The notes beneath the pieces are model-generated. The model saw nothing but the letters and a program-made list of their open reading frames with translations. It searched no databases and was not told the DNA's origin. A DNA stretch of 64,000 nt from Arthrobacter agilis (GTDB lineage: Bacteria; Actinomycetota; Actinomycetes; Actinomycetales; Micrococcaceae): the NCBI RefSeq assembly GCF_002157505.1, contig NZ_NFSC01000026.1, positions 62,001 to 126,000 of the forward strand, given 5' to 3'. Below are positions 46,458-56,947 of the stretch, one piece after another. Both the position numbers and the translations under genes were made by a program. The first letter of the stretch is position 1, and every line of letters starts with the position of its first letter.

Positions 46458-46780
46458 AGGACGGTGGGCTCGCTGCCCGTCTCGGAGACCATCGGCTTGC
46501 CGGCCTCGAGCCAGGCACCCATGCCGCCGCTCACGTTGATGGCCGTATAGCCGTTGCCCTCGAGCCACTCGGCAGCCCGCTGGGACCTGCCGCCGCTGCG
46601 GCAGATCACGTGCAGGTCCTCGTCCGGATCCAGCTCGCCGAGCCGGGCGGGAAGCTGGTCGAGGGGGATGTGCAGCGCGCCGTCGGCGTGGCCCGCCTCC
46701 CACTCGTAGTCCTCGCGGACGTCGAGGAGTCGAGCATCGTCGGGCACGGCAGTCACCGGTACGTTCTGGGGTTCGCTCAT
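46454..46780 (-). CDS. Rhodanese-like domain protein
   Basis: This 108-residue single-domain sulfurtransferase has the active-site loop VICRSGGRSQRAAE (Cys at about residue 60). The fold is typical: LLDVREDYEWEAGHADGALHIPL near residue 20 and YTAINVSGGMGAWLEAG near 78. The active-site Cys is intact, so it can carry persulfide or bind an oxyanion. It is co-transcribed with pheA through a GTGA overlap, a pairing with no obvious metabolic reason. Confidence 0.93.
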   Translation of the reverse strand: MSEPQNVPVTAVPDDARLLDVREDYEWEAGHADGALHIPLDQLPARLGELDPDEDLHVICRSGGRSQRAAEWLEGNGYTAINVSGGMGAWLEAGKPMVSETGSEPTVL

Positions 46781-46921
46781 GGTCCTACCTTTTCACGCGC
46801 CGGCAGGGCACCGCTATTGCTACGGGCCCATGCGGCACCGTACTGCGGCATAGTGGTCCTTGTTGTCTTCCGAGGGGCCTCCGGGGTCCCCTAGCTGCCC
46901 GCCTCCGACTGGGAGTTCCCC

Positions 46922-48316
46922 ATGGCCCAACTGCACGAACTCTCCGCCCTCACCCTTCGGGACGCGCTGGCGCGCGGGGCGGTCGGCGCACGCGAGGTCA
47001 CCGAGCACTTCCTCCAGCGGGTCGATGCCCTCAACCCGGACCTCGGCTCGTTCCTCACCGTCACCCACGAGGACGCACTCCGGGCCGCCGACCATGCCGA
47101 TCGGCTGCGCGCCTCCGGGGTGGCCCTCGGTCCGCTCCACGGCGTGCCCCTCGCGCACAAGGACCTCACCGACGTCGCCGGCGTGAAGACGACGCTGGGC
47201 ACGGCGGCCCTCGACCACGCGGTCGCCGTCAAGGACGCCCCGCTCGCCTCGGTGCTGCGGCGTGCGGGGGCCATCAGCCTCGGCAAGACCCAGGTCCCCG
47301 AGTTCGGGCTGAGCTGCTACAGCGAGAACCGCATCGCTCCGCCGGCCCGCAACCCCCTCGACAGGCGACTCAGCCCGGGCGGTTCGTCGGGCGGCAGCGC
47401 TGCCGCGGTGGCCGCGCGGATGATCCCGTTCGCGCCGGGGACCGACGGCGGCGGATCCATCCGCATCCCGGCTGCCGCGACCGGACTGGTGGGCCTCAAG
47501 CCGAACCGTGGCCGCGTCCCGTCGGGTTCCGGGCAGGCCGACCTCGGCCAGTTCGTCGTCGCCGGCCCGCTCGCCCACTCGGCCGTCGATGCCGGCCTAC
47601 TCCTCGACGCCCTCGTGCGGGAACCGAACTACCGCCCCACGAGTGCGGCGTCACGCTATGAGGGCTCCTTCACCGAGGCCGCCCTGCGCGCCGAGGGGCG
47701 CTTCCGCATCGGCATCAGCACGGCCTCGCCCTTCTCCGGCGCGCTGGACATCAGCCTGGACAGCGCCGCGACCGACGCGTTCTCCGCCGGCATCCAGGTG
47801 CTGCAGCGGGCAGGCCACGACGTCGTCGAGGCGGACCTGACGTATGACCGCCGCTACCACGACGCGTTCCAGCTCGTCTGGACGGCGGGACTCGCCACCG
47901 CACCGATCCCGGACGAGCGCGAGGACCGGCTGACCGACATCACGCGGGTGCTGCGCCGGAGGGCGATGGGACGCACTGCGGCACAGCTCGCTGCGGCCGT
48001 CGACGTCCTGCGGCAGTTCGAGCAGGACACGATCGAGCAGTATTCCCGCTACGACATGGTCCTGACCCCGGCTGTCGCCATGACGCCGCGTCCTCTCGGC
48101 TGGTACACGGACGCCGACGGCGACACCGACTACCTCCGGCAGTGCCAGTACTCCCCCTACACGTCGATGGTGAACGTCTGCGGACTGCCCGCCGTGACAG
48201 TCCCCGTCCTGCGCCTGCCGGACGGCCTCCCGATGAGCGTGCAGCTCATCGGCCGCCCCGGCGAGGAAGCCCAGCTCCTCGCGGTGACGGCCCAGATCGA
48301 GGCGCTCCGGCAGTAG
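46922..48316 (+). CDS. Amidase signature family hydrolase
   Basis: This 464-residue cytosolic enzyme of the amidase (GatA-like) family hydrolyses a C-N amide bond. The Ser-cisSer-Lys triad is visible as Lys80 in AHKDLTDV, cis-Ser155 in PGGSSGGSAA and nucleophile Ser179 in DGGGSIRIPAA. Substrates range widely in the family and cannot be inferred here; a GatA role is unlikely without gatB/gatC neighbours. GGGAG lies 7 nt before the ATG. It is divergent from the rhodanese gene. The last codons and stop are duplicated by a 14-bp tandem repeat. Confidence 0.9.
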   Translation: MAQLHELSALTLRDALARGAVGAREVTEHFLQRVDALNPDLGSFLTVTHEDALRAADHADRLRASGVALGPLHGVPLAHKDLTDVAGVKTTLGTAALDHAVAVKDAPLASVLRRAGAISLGKTQVPEFGLSCYSENRIAPPARNPLDRRLSPGGSSGGSAAAVAARMIPFAPGTDGGGSIRIPAAATGLVGLKPNRGRVPSGSGQADLGQFVVAGPLAHSAVDAGLLLDALVREPNYRPTSAASRYEGSFTEAALRAEGRFRIGISTASPFSGALDISLDSAATDAFSAGIQVLQRAGHDVVEADLTYDRRYHDAFQLVWTAGLATAPIPDEREDRLTDITRVLRRRAMGRTAAQLAAAVDVLRQFEQDTIEQYSRYDMVLTPAVAMTPRPLGWYTDADGDTDYLRQCQYSPYTSMVNVCGLPAVTVPVLRLPDGLPMSVQLIGRPGEEAQLLAVTAQIEALRQ

Positions 48317-48332
48317 CCCTCCGGCAGCAGGG
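48305..48332. repeat. 14-bp tandem duplication across the amidase stop codon
   Basis: ctccggcagtagcc (48305-48318, containing TAG at 48314-48316) is followed at once by ctccggcagcaggg (48319-48332), with three differences. Confidence 0.9.
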
Positions 48333-48455
48333 AGGGCTGGTCCTGTTGCGTGCGGGTTCCCGATCGCACAGACTTCTACCCACCGGTAACTTCCGTACCG
48401 CGCTTTCGCTGCAGGACGCTTTTGCTGCAGGACATCGAAGATCAAAGGAGATCGC

Positions 48456-49979
48456 GTGTCGAACCTCGCCAACAACCTCGTGGCCACCGCAACGAGGAGC
48501 CCCTCGGCCGTGGCCATCAAGCTCGACGACGTCGAGGTGACCTTCGGAGCGCTCGAGGTGCTCAGCCAGAAGGTGGCGACACTCCTCGCGGAGCAGGGCG
48601 TCCGGCACGGCGACCGCGTCGCCCTCATCCTGCCGAATATTCCCCAGATGGCATTCGTCTACTACGGCGTGCTGCGTGCCGGAGCCGTCGTCGTGCCGCT
48701 GAACCCGCTCCTCAAGGGTCGCGAGGTGGCCTATCACCTCACCGATTCGGGCGCGAGGGTCGTCTTCGCCTGGGAGGGCATCATCGCCGAGGCGCAGGCG
48801 GGCGCCGAAGCGTCGGGCGCCGAGACGGGGACCGACATCCAGGTGGTGACCGTGGACGGCGGCGCCTTTCTGCAGCGCGTCTCGGCCGCGGAGCCGACGC
48901 CGGGCGTCGTGGAACTCGACGGCGAGGACACCGCCGTCGTGCTGTACACGTCCGGCACCACCGGGCGGCCCAAGGGAGCCACGCTCTCCCACGCCAACCT
49001 GTCCCGCAACACCGAGATCTCCCGGGACCTGATGGGGACGTCCGAGGGCGAGGTGCTCTTCGGCGGGCTGCCGTTCTTCCACATCTTCGGGCAGACCTGC
49101 GCCCTCAACGCGGCCGTCCTGACCGGCGCCACCGTGACCCTGCTGCCGCGTTTCGAGCCGGGCAAGGCGCTCGAGATCATCGAGCGGGACCGCGTCACCG
49201 TCTTCGAGGGCGTCCCGACCATGTATGTCGCGATGCTGCGCCATCCCAGCGTGTCCTCCACCGACCTCTCCTCGGTCCGCGTGGCGGTCTCGGGCGGATC
49301 GGCGCTGCCCGTCGAGGTCCTGCACGAGTTCGAGCGCGTCTTCGGGGCGGACCTGCTGGAGGGCTACGGACTGTCCGAGACGTCGCCGATCGTCAGCTTC
49401 AACCGCGTGGGCCACCTGCGGAAGCCCGGCTCCATCGGCACGCCTGTAGACGGCGTCGAGGTGCGCATGCTCGACCCCGAGGGCAACGAGGTGCCGCAGG
49501 GCGAGGTCGGCGAACTCGCCGTCCGCGGCCACTGCGTCATGAAGGGCTACTGGGAGAATCCCGAGGCCACGGCGGCGGCCATCCCCGACGGCTGGTTCCG
49601 CACGGGAGACCTCGCGCGGGTGGACGAGGACGGCCTGCTGTACATCGTGGACCGCAAGAAGGACATCATCCTCCGCGGCGGCTACAACGTGTACCCGCGG
49701 GAAGTGGAGGAGGTGCTGTACGAGCACCCCGCGGTCGCGGAGGCCGCCGTGATCGGCGTCCCGGACGAGCTGCACGGCGAGGAGATCGTCGCGGTCATCG
49801 GGCTCAAGGCCGAGCACGCCCCGGCCGACGACGCAGCCCGGGAGGAACTCGCGACCCAGATCGCCGACTTCGCGAGGGACCGCGTCGCCGCCTACAAGTA
49901 CCCGCGCCGCGTGGTGCTGGTCGATGCCCTGCCCAAGGGGCCCACGGGCAAGATCCTGAAGCGCGAGATCAAGGTCTAG
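48456..49979 (+). CDS. Long-chain acyl-CoA synthetase (AMP-forming)
   Basis: This 507-residue ANL-superfamily enzyme activates a fatty or aryl acid to its CoA ester. The phosphate loop LYTSGTTGRPKGATLSH is near residue 165, YGLSETSP near 305, GDLARVDEDGLLYIVDRKKD near 386-405, and the C-terminal catalytic Lys is in PTGKILKREIKV. The start GTGTCGAAC is preceded by AAAGGAG. It converges with the glycerate kinase gene, with a 4-nt overlap of the two stop regions. The acyl substrate cannot be read from sequence. Confidence 0.88.
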   Translation: MSNLANNLVATATRSPSAVAIKLDDVEVTFGALEVLSQKVATLLAEQGVRHGDRVALILPNIPQMAFVYYGVLRAGAVVVPLNPLLKGREVAYHLTDSGARVVFAWEGIIAEAQAGAEASGAETGTDIQVVTVDGGAFLQRVSAAEPTPGVVELDGEDTAVVLYTSGTTGRPKGATLSHANLSRNTEISRDLMGTSEGEVLFGGLPFFHIFGQTCALNAAVLTGATVTLLPRFEPGKALEIIERDRVTVFEGVPTMYVAMLRHPSVSSTDLSSVRVAVSGGSALPVEVLHEFERVFGADLLEGYGLSETSPIVSFNRVGHLRKPGSIGTPVDGVEVRMLDPEGNEVPQGEVGELAVRGHCVMKGYWENPEATAAAIPDGWFRTGDLARVDEDGLLYIVDRKKDIILRGGYNVYPREVEEVLYEHPAVAEAAVIGVPDELHGEEIVAVIGLKAEHAPADDAAREELATQIADFARDRVAAYKYPRRVVLVDALPKGPTGKILKREIKV

Positions 49980-51202
49980 CCGTCCACCTGGCTGTGGACC
50001 TGGCCGTCCACCCGGCCGCGGCGTCCGCCGAAGACGCCGTAGACCTGGGCGGCGGCGTCCTCCATCAGCGCGGCCGCGCCCCCGATCAGCTCGTCGAGCG
50101 CCATGGGCCCGGTGGCGATGGAGAACGCCGCCGCCAGTCCGGCATCCTGGACCTGCGCCGCGGTCAGCTGCACACGTCCTGCGATGACGACGACGGCGCA
50201 GGTGGCGGAGGCGTTCTCGACCACGGCCTGCACCACCTTGCCGCCCAGGGACTGCGAGTCGAAGGAACCCTCCCCGGTCAGGACGAGGTCCGCGTCCGCC
50301 AGCGCACCGGCCAGCCCGACGGCGTCGGCCACCAGGGCCGATCCGGGGACGATCTCGGCGCCGAGGAACGGCACGAGCACGGCGGGCAGGCCGCCCGCAG
50401 CGCCGGTCCCGGGCACACCGAGCATGTCGACGCCGGTCTGCGCGGAGACGACGCCGGCGAGGTGGGCCAGGCCGGCGTCCAGGACGGCGACGTCGTCCGG
50501 CGTCGCACCCTTCTGCGGGCCGAAGACCGCTGCCGCGCCGCGGGGCCCGCAGAGCGGATTGTCGACGTCGACCGCGATGCGCCAGCGCACCTCGCGTGCG
50601 CGGGGGTGCAGGTGGGCGGTGTCGATCGTGCGAAGGGCCGCGAGGGCTCCGCCGCCCGGGGGCAGGGGATTCCCGTCGGCATCGAGGAAACGGGCGCCGA
50701 GCGCCGAGAGCAGGCCGGTTCCGCCGTCCGTCGTCGCGGATCCACCGATGCACAGGAGGATCTCCTCCGCGCCGTCGTCGAGCAGCTGCGCCGCGATCTC
50801 GCCCACGCCGTAGCTGGTGGCCGTCAGCGCATCGAGGGGAAGGTCCGCGACGAGGGGCAGGCCGTTGGCCTCCGCCGCCTCGAGGACGCCCCGCACCGGG
50901 GACCCGCCGGCGCCGTCCTGACGGGCCGAGATGCCGTAGCGAGCCGTCCGGGCCCGGCCCGCCGCGTCGTGGCACCGGGTGGTTCGGGGCTCGGCGCTCC
51001 AGGCGGCGAGGAGCGCGTCGAGCGTGCCCTCACCACCGTCGGCGAGCGGGGCCAGGACGACATGCGGCGCGGGATGACCGAGCCGGGCCGCGGCACCCGT
51101 GACACCGGCAGCCATGGCGAGGGCGGCCTCCGCTGCGGGAAGGCTGCCCTTGAGGGAGTCGGGCGCGAGGACGATCCTGAGGGGGCGCGGGGTCGTGGTC
51201 AC
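49976..51202 (-). CDS. Glycerate kinase (GlxK/GarK family)
   Basis: This 408-residue enzyme phosphorylates D-glycerate. The family N-terminus LAPDSLKGSLPAAEAALAM (near residues 11-29), the central GGSATTDGGTGLLSALGARF and the ADP-side VTGEGSFDSQSLGGKV are all present. The C-terminal end RRGRVDGQVHSQVDG is encoded by three 12-bp tandem repeats that also hold the stop codon, so the tail is probably not conserved. It overlaps the convergent acyl-CoA ligase gene by 4 nt. It could feed glycerate, for example from glyoxylate or serine breakdown, into glycolysis. Confidence 0.9.
   Translation of the reverse strand: MTTTPRPLRIVLAPDSLKGSLPAAEAALAMAAGVTGAAARLGHPAPHVVLAPLADGGEGTLDALLAAWSAEPRTTRCHDAAGRARTARYGISARQDGAGGSPVRGVLEAAEANGLPLVADLPLDALTATSYGVGEIAAQLLDDGAEEILLCIGGSATTDGGTGLLSALGARFLDADGNPLPPGGGALAALRTIDTAHLHPRAREVRWRIAVDVDNPLCGPRGAAAVFGPQKGATPDDVAVLDAGLAHLAGVVSAQTGVDMLGVPGTGAAGGLPAVLVPFLGAEIVPGSALVADAVGLAGALADADLVLTGEGSFDSQSLGGKVVQAVVENASATCAVVVIAGRVQLTAAQVQDAGLAAAFSIATGPMALDELIGGAAALMEDAAAQVYGVFGGRRGRVDGQVHSQVDG
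49977..50012. repeat. 12-bp tandem triplication at two convergent stop codons
   Basis: tagccgtccacc (49977-49988), tggctgtggacc (49989-50000) and tggccgtccacc (50001-50012) abut. The first unit contains the ligase TAG (49977-49979) and overlaps the glycerate kinase stop (49976-49978) on the other strand. Confidence 0.9.
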
Positions 51203-51296
51203 CCGTCCACCCTAGCGGGCAGTCCCGACCGGGTCAGTTGCCCGGCCCGGGCCGGGGCCAGGTGCGGGACCCCGCCCGGCCGGGGTCGGGTGCAGG

Positions 51297-51464
51297 TCAG
51301 TCGCCCGGGCCGTCGCCGTTGTCCACCTCGAAGTCGGGAGCGATCTCGTCCTCGGTGCCCGGGCCGCCGTAGCCGCCCGCCATCTGCTCCTCGAGCTTGC
51401 CGGCCTCCTCCGCGCCCTGCTCCTCGGGATCGCCGCTCGGGTTTCCGCTGGGGTTCTCGCTCAT
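51297..51464 (-). CDS. Small acidic protein (55 residues), function unknown
   Basis: The frame starts at ATG 51462-51464 with GGAAGG 7 nt upstream and ends at TGA 51297-51299. The product is MSENPSGNPSGDPEEQGAEE followed by AGKLEEQMAGGYGGPGTEDE and IAPDFEVDNGDGPGD. It is rich in Glu, Asp, Gly and Pro, has no hydrophobic core and is likely unstructured. Coding is supported by the ribosome site, the third-position GC bias and amino-acid composition, although the shortness leaves doubt. It is divergent from phosphoglucomutase and lies 94 bp before the glycerate kinase start. Confidence 0.6.
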   Translation of the reverse strand: MSENPSGNPSGDPEEQGAEEAGKLEEQMAGGYGGPGTEDEIAPDFEVDNGDGPGD

Positions 51465-51547
51465 GGTGCCGCCTTCCGGAATGCATGTGCCCCCTGGCTG
51501 GGTGCTGATACTCAGCTTACTGATGATCGGGGTGCGGGCAACCGTCC

Positions 51548-51563
51548 CGAGGGCCGGCCCTCG
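51548..51563. repeat. 16-bp perfect palindrome between the small acidic gene and pgm
   Basis: CGAGGGCCGGCCCTCG is self-complementary. It lies between the outer arms CCGTCCC (51542-51548) and GGGACGG (51567-51573), so a larger cruciform or hairpin is possible. It occupies the divergent gap of 167 bp. Confidence 0.7.
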
Positions 51564-51619
51564 ACAGGGACGGGACGGACCCGCCCGGGGTAACGGGTGT
51601 AATCGGGCGCTTTCTTTGG

Positions 51620-51631
51620 CATGCTGGGGCC
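51620..51631 (+). promoter_or_regulatory. -10-like hexamer placed for a leaderless pgm start
   Basis: CATGCT at 51620-51625 lies 6 nt before the ATG at 51632, with no Shine-Dalgarno. The match to TANNNT is imperfect, so this is weaker than the other cases. Confidence 0.3.
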
Positions 51632-53263
<1,632 letters not shown>

Positions 53264-53269
53264 CCCCCC

Positions 53270-54640
53270 TCAGAGGAGCCTGCGCAACAGCCTCCTCTTG
53301 ATCGGGCCGAAGGGTGGGTACGCCAGGCGCAGCGTGTCCACCCGGGTCGGCTTGGAGAACACCGGCTGCACGTGGCTGAACGTCTCGAAGGACTGCCGGC
53401 CGTGGTAGCTGCCCGTGCCGCTCGCACCGACGCCCCCGAAGGGCAGCCCGGGGACCGCGAGCTGGATGGTGCACACGTTGTGGGCGAGCCCGCCCGCCTG
53501 GACCCGCTCGGTGAAGGTCCGCAGGTGCTCGTCCCTGTCGCTGAACAGGTAGGCGGCCAGCGGATGGGGCCGCGTGCCGATGAACCGGATGGCCTCGTCC
53601 AGGTCCGCGACCTCGAGGATCGGCAGGAGGGGCCCGAAGATCTCCTCCTGCATGAGCGCGGACCCCGGATCGACGTCGCGCAGGACGGTCGGCTCGATGT
53701 ACCGCTCCGCGCGCTCGTGCCGGCCACCGGAGACCACCGTGCCGCCGTCCATCAGGCCCACGAGACGGTCGAAGTGGTGCTCGTTGATGATCCGGCCGTA
53801 GTCGCCCGAGGTGCTCGGATCGCTGCCGTAGAAGTCCCGGACGGCGGCGGCGAGCGCCTCCGCGAGGATCGGCGCGGCGGCCGGCGTGGTCAGGACGTAA
53901 TCAGGTGCCACGCACGTCTGGGCGGCATTCATGAATTTTCCGTAGGCGATGCGGCGGGCCGCGGCGCGCAGGTCCCCGCCGACGACGACGGCGGGCGACT
54001 TGCCGCCCAGTTCGAGCGTCACCGGCGTCAGGTGCTCGGCCGCGGCCTTCATCACGATCTTCCCCACGCGCTCACCGCCCGTGTAGAACACGTGGTCGAA
54101 CGGTTGCGCGAGCAGGTCGGTGCTGGCCTCGGCGCCCCCTTCGACGACGGCGACGGCCTCCCGGTCCAGGTACTCCGGCACGAGGCGTGCGAGCACCCGG
54201 GAGGTCGCGGCCGCGAGCTCGCTGGGCTTGAGCACCGCGGCGTTGCCCGCCGCCAGCGCTCCGACGAGTGGCGCCAGCACGAGCTGCAGCGGGTAGTTCC
54301 AGGGTCCGATGATCAGCACGACCCCGAGGGGGCGGGCCTGCGACCAGGCCCGGCCCGGCCGCAGCCCGCCCGGAACGGCGATCTTCTCCGGCGCCATCCA
54401 GCGGTCCAGGTGCTTCAGGGCGTAGCCCGCTTCCGCCCGGACCACGGCGACCTCGGAGAGGAAGCCCTCCGTCCTGCTCTTGCCGAGGTCCTCCTCCAGG
54501 GCGCCCGTCAGCTCGTCCTCGCGTTCGGCCAGCAGCCGCAGGAGTGCGCGGAGCTGGTCCCGGCGCCACGCTGCGGTCCGGGTGGCCCCGGAATCGAAAT
54601 ACCGGCGGTGGTCCGCCAGGAGTGCCGCAGCAGTGCTCAT
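53270..54640 (-). CDS. Aldehyde dehydrogenase family protein
   Basis: This 456-residue NAD(P)-dependent dehydrogenase oxidises an aldehyde to the acid. The catalytic Cys243 is in NAAQTCVAPDY, the general base Glu210 in LELGGKSP, and the cofactor loop is GPWNYPLQL near 112. The short length and sequence, lacking the extra N-terminal strand, resemble class 3 (fatty aldehyde) enzymes. It overlaps the preceding SDR gene by ATGA. The frame upstream of this ATG is long, but out of frame with the SDR and not coding. With the SDR it may handle an alcohol-aldehyde-acid series, which is an inference from pairing only. Confidence 0.9.
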   Translation of the reverse strand: MSTAAALLADHRRYFDSGATRTAAWRRDQLRALLRLLAEREDELTGALEEDLGKSRTEGFLSEVAVVRAEAGYALKHLDRWMAPEKIAVPGGLRPGRAWSQARPLGVVLIIGPWNYPLQLVLAPLVGALAAGNAAVLKPSELAAATSRVLARLVPEYLDREAVAVVEGGAEASTDLLAQPFDHVFYTGGERVGKIVMKAAAEHLTPVTLELGGKSPAVVVGGDLRAAARRIAYGKFMNAAQTCVAPDYVLTTPAAAPILAEALAAAVRDFYGSDPSTSGDYGRIINEHHFDRLVGLMDGGTVVSGGRHERAERYIEPTVLRDVDPGSALMQEEIFGPLLPILEVADLDEAIRFIGTRPHPLAAYLFSDRDEHLRTFTERVQAGGLAHNVCTIQLAVPGLPFGGVGASGTGSYHGRQSFETFSHVQPVFSKPTRVDTLRLAYPPFGPIKRRLLRRLL

Positions 54641-55491
54641 CGGTCGTCCTTCCCCTGCGTCGGAGCGCCACTGGTGCGCCCTGTGAAGTGGTCCATGGAG
54701 CTGTACACCCGGAAGACGCGGTCGGCGACGACGTCCCAGGCGGGCTGCGGGAGGAGATTGCGGAGCGTTCCGGCGAGCTGTACGGTCCAGGGCAGCTGGA
54801 CGCGCGCCCTGCCGGCGAGCAGGGCGCGCCAGGCCTTGTCCACCACGTAGTCCGGCTCCATCAGAGGGGTCAGCAGGGGTCCGCGGGCCCCCTCGAACAT
54901 GCCGGTCCTGATGTAGCTGGGGATGAGGGTCGTCACGGCGATGGGGTGGCCCGCCGACACCAGTTCGAGGCGCAGGGAATCGCTCCAGCCGATCACGGCC
55001 CACTTCGATGCCGCATACACGCTCATCCGCGGGACGGACAGCGTCCCGGACGCCGAAGCCACATTGAGGATCCGGGCGGGAGTGCCGCGCTCCATCATCG
55101 CCGGCAGGAAGGCGCGCGTGACGTGCATGGGTCCGCCGGTGTTCACCCGCAGGGTGAGGTCGATGTCCGCGCGATGGTCGTGCTCCCAGAAGTACTTCCC
55201 CCGCACGATCCCGGCATTGTTGACCAGCACGTCCGGCACGCCGACGTCGTTCAGGACCGCACCTGCCGCGGCCTGGATCGACTCCACCGATGCCACGTCG
55301 ACCACGTAGCTGTGGACCGCCGCCGTGCTCGAGGCCAGACCCGCGACGACGTCCTCGAGGGCGCGCGCGTCGACATCCCACAGCACGACGGCGGCAGCCC
55401 CCTCCCTGGCGGCGCGTTCGGCATAGAGCCTGCCCATGCCCATGCCTGCGCCCGTGACCACCACGGTGCGTCCTCGAACCGTGAATACCAT
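54637..55491 (-). CDS. Short-chain dehydrogenase/reductase
   Basis: This 284-residue classical SDR has a cofactor motif VTGAGMGMG at 12-20 and NNAG near 91-94. The catalytic set is Ser146, Tyr159 and Lys163 in YAASK. The C-terminal tail (HFTGRTSGAPTQGKDDR) is variable. The ATG MVFTVRGRTVV has GAAAGGG upstream, and the 111 extra upstream codons of the frame are non-conserved. It is operonic with the aldehyde dehydrogenase. The NCS2 permease gene diverges from it. Confidence 0.9.
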   Translation of the reverse strand: MVFTVRGRTVVVTGAGMGMGRLYAERAAREGAAAVVLWDVDARALEDVVAGLASSTAAVHSYVVDVASVESIQAAAGAVLNDVGVPDVLVNNAGIVRGKYFWEHDHRADIDLTLRVNTGGPMHVTRAFLPAMMERGTPARILNVASASGTLSVPRMSVYAASKWAVIGWSDSLRLELVSAGHPIAVTTLIPSYIRTGMFEGARGPLLTPLMEPDYVVDKAWRALLAGRARVQLPWTVQLAGTLRNLLPQPAWDVVADRVFRVYSSMDHFTGRTSGAPTQGKDDR

Positions 55492-55591
55492 CGTGGAACC
55501 CTTTCCCTCGCGGACAAGCAACGTAACACCCCGGGTCCGTGCTGCCGATAGGATTCTCGAAACCCCCCCGACTCCCCTGGAAGGCATACGC

Positions 55592-56920
55592 ATGAGTGCA
55601 CGAGGCATCGGATGGACCCTCCACGGGGATGGCAGGAACGTGCGGCCGGGCGGATTCGTCGCCCCCGAGGAACGGCTCAGCTGGCCTCGAACCATCGGCA
55701 TCGGGGCGCAGCACGTCGTGGCGATGTTCGGTGCGACGTTCCTGGTGCCGCTCATCACGGGGTTCCCGCCGTCGACCACCCTGCTGTTCTCCGGCATCGG
55801 GACGATCCTGTTCCTCGTCATCACCGCCGGGAAGGTGCCGAGCTACCTCGGGTCGAGCTTCGCCTTCATCGCGCCGATCGCCGCCGCCCAGTCGCAGCAC
55901 GGAGCAGCGGGAGCCCTCGGCGGCATCATCATGGCCGGGGCTGCGCTCGCGATCATCGGGTTCATCGTCCACACCGCGGGCGCCCGATGGATCCAGGTCG
56001 CCATGCCCCCGATCGTCACCGGCGCCATCGTCGCCCTGATCGGCCTCAACCTCGCACCGACCGCCAAGTCGAGCTTCGAACAGGCACCCCTCACCGCACT
56101 GGTCACGGTGATAGCGATCCTGCTCGTCACGGTGCTGTTCAAGGGCATCCTCGGGCGGCTCTCCATCCTCGTGGGCGTCCTCGCCGGGTACGTCGTCGCC
56201 ATGATCCGCGGCGAGGTCGACTTCGCGGCCATCGGGAACGCCGCCTGGATCGGCTTCCCCGACTTCACCGCGCCCGAGTTCCACCTGTCCGTCGTCGGGC
56301 TCTTCATCCCCGTGGTCCTCGTGCTCGTGGCGGAGAACATCGGCCACGTGAAATCGGTGGCCGCGATGACCGACAGGGACCTGGACCCGCTCACCGGCCG
56401 GGCCCTGATGGCCGACGGCCTTGCGACGATGATCGCGGGTGCCGGTGGCGGCTCCGGCACCACGACCTACGCCGAGAACATCGGGGTCATGGCAGCGTCA
56501 CGGGTCTACTCGACGGCCGCCTACTGGGTGGCCGGCATCGTCGCGATCCTCCTGAGCCTCTTCCCGAAGTTCGGTGCGCTCATCGCCACCGTCCCCGCGG
56601 GCGTCCTCGGCGGCGCCGGGGTGGTCCTCTACGGCATGATCGGCATCCTGGGCGTCCGGATCTGGGTGCAGAACCAGGTCAACTTCTCGAATCCGATCAA
56701 CCTGTCGACGGCGGGCGTGGCGCTGGTCATCGGCATCGCGGACTTCACGTGGACCGTCGGGGACCTGTCCTTCGCGGGGATCGCCCTCGGGACCGCTGCA
56801 GCCCTTCTCATCTTCCACGGCATGACGGCCATCGCCCGCGTCCGTGGCAGTGAGCACGTCGCCGGTCCGGGAGAGCTGGAGGCCCGCGACCACGGCAGCA
56901 GGCCCTCGAAGCTCGGCTGA
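55592..56920 (+). CDS. NCS2 family nucleobase permease (uracil/xanthine type)
   Basis: This 442-residue membrane permease with about 14 hydrophobic spans imports a nucleobase with protons. Signature elements are GAQHVVAMFGATFLVPL near residue 38, VAENIGHVKSVAAMTDRD in TM8 and GGGSGTTTYAENIGVMA in TM10, where Glu and Gly side chains bind the base. The sequence resembles UraA more than the purine group. GGAAGG lies 7 nt before ATG 55592, so the upstream 52 codons of the frame are excluded. It diverges from the SDR gene. Confidence 0.92.
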   Translation: MSARGIGWTLHGDGRNVRPGGFVAPEERLSWPRTIGIGAQHVVAMFGATFLVPLITGFPPSTTLLFSGIGTILFLVITAGKVPSYLGSSFAFIAPIAAAQSQHGAAGALGGIIMAGAALAIIGFIVHTAGARWIQVAMPPIVTGAIVALIGLNLAPTAKSSFEQAPLTALVTVIAILLVTVLFKGILGRLSILVGVLAGYVVAMIRGEVDFAAIGNAAWIGFPDFTAPEFHLSVVGLFIPVVLVLVAENIGHVKSVAAMTDRDLDPLTGRALMADGLATMIAGAGGGSGTTTYAENIGVMAASRVYSTAAYWVAGIVAILLSLFPKFGALIATVPAGVLGGAGVVLYGMIGILGVRIWVQNQVNFSNPINLSTAGVALVIGIADFTWTVGDLSFAGIALGTAAALLIFHGMTAIARVRGSEHVAGPGELEARDHGSRPSKLG

Positions 56921-56947
56921 CGCGTGCGCGGTGGAAGAATGCAGTCC

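Noticed and set aside
53270-56347. A 1025-codon frame that could be read as a fusion protein
   Set aside because: Only the first third (from ATG 54640) resembles a protein, the aldehyde dehydrogenase. The rest overlaps the SDR and permease genes in other frames.
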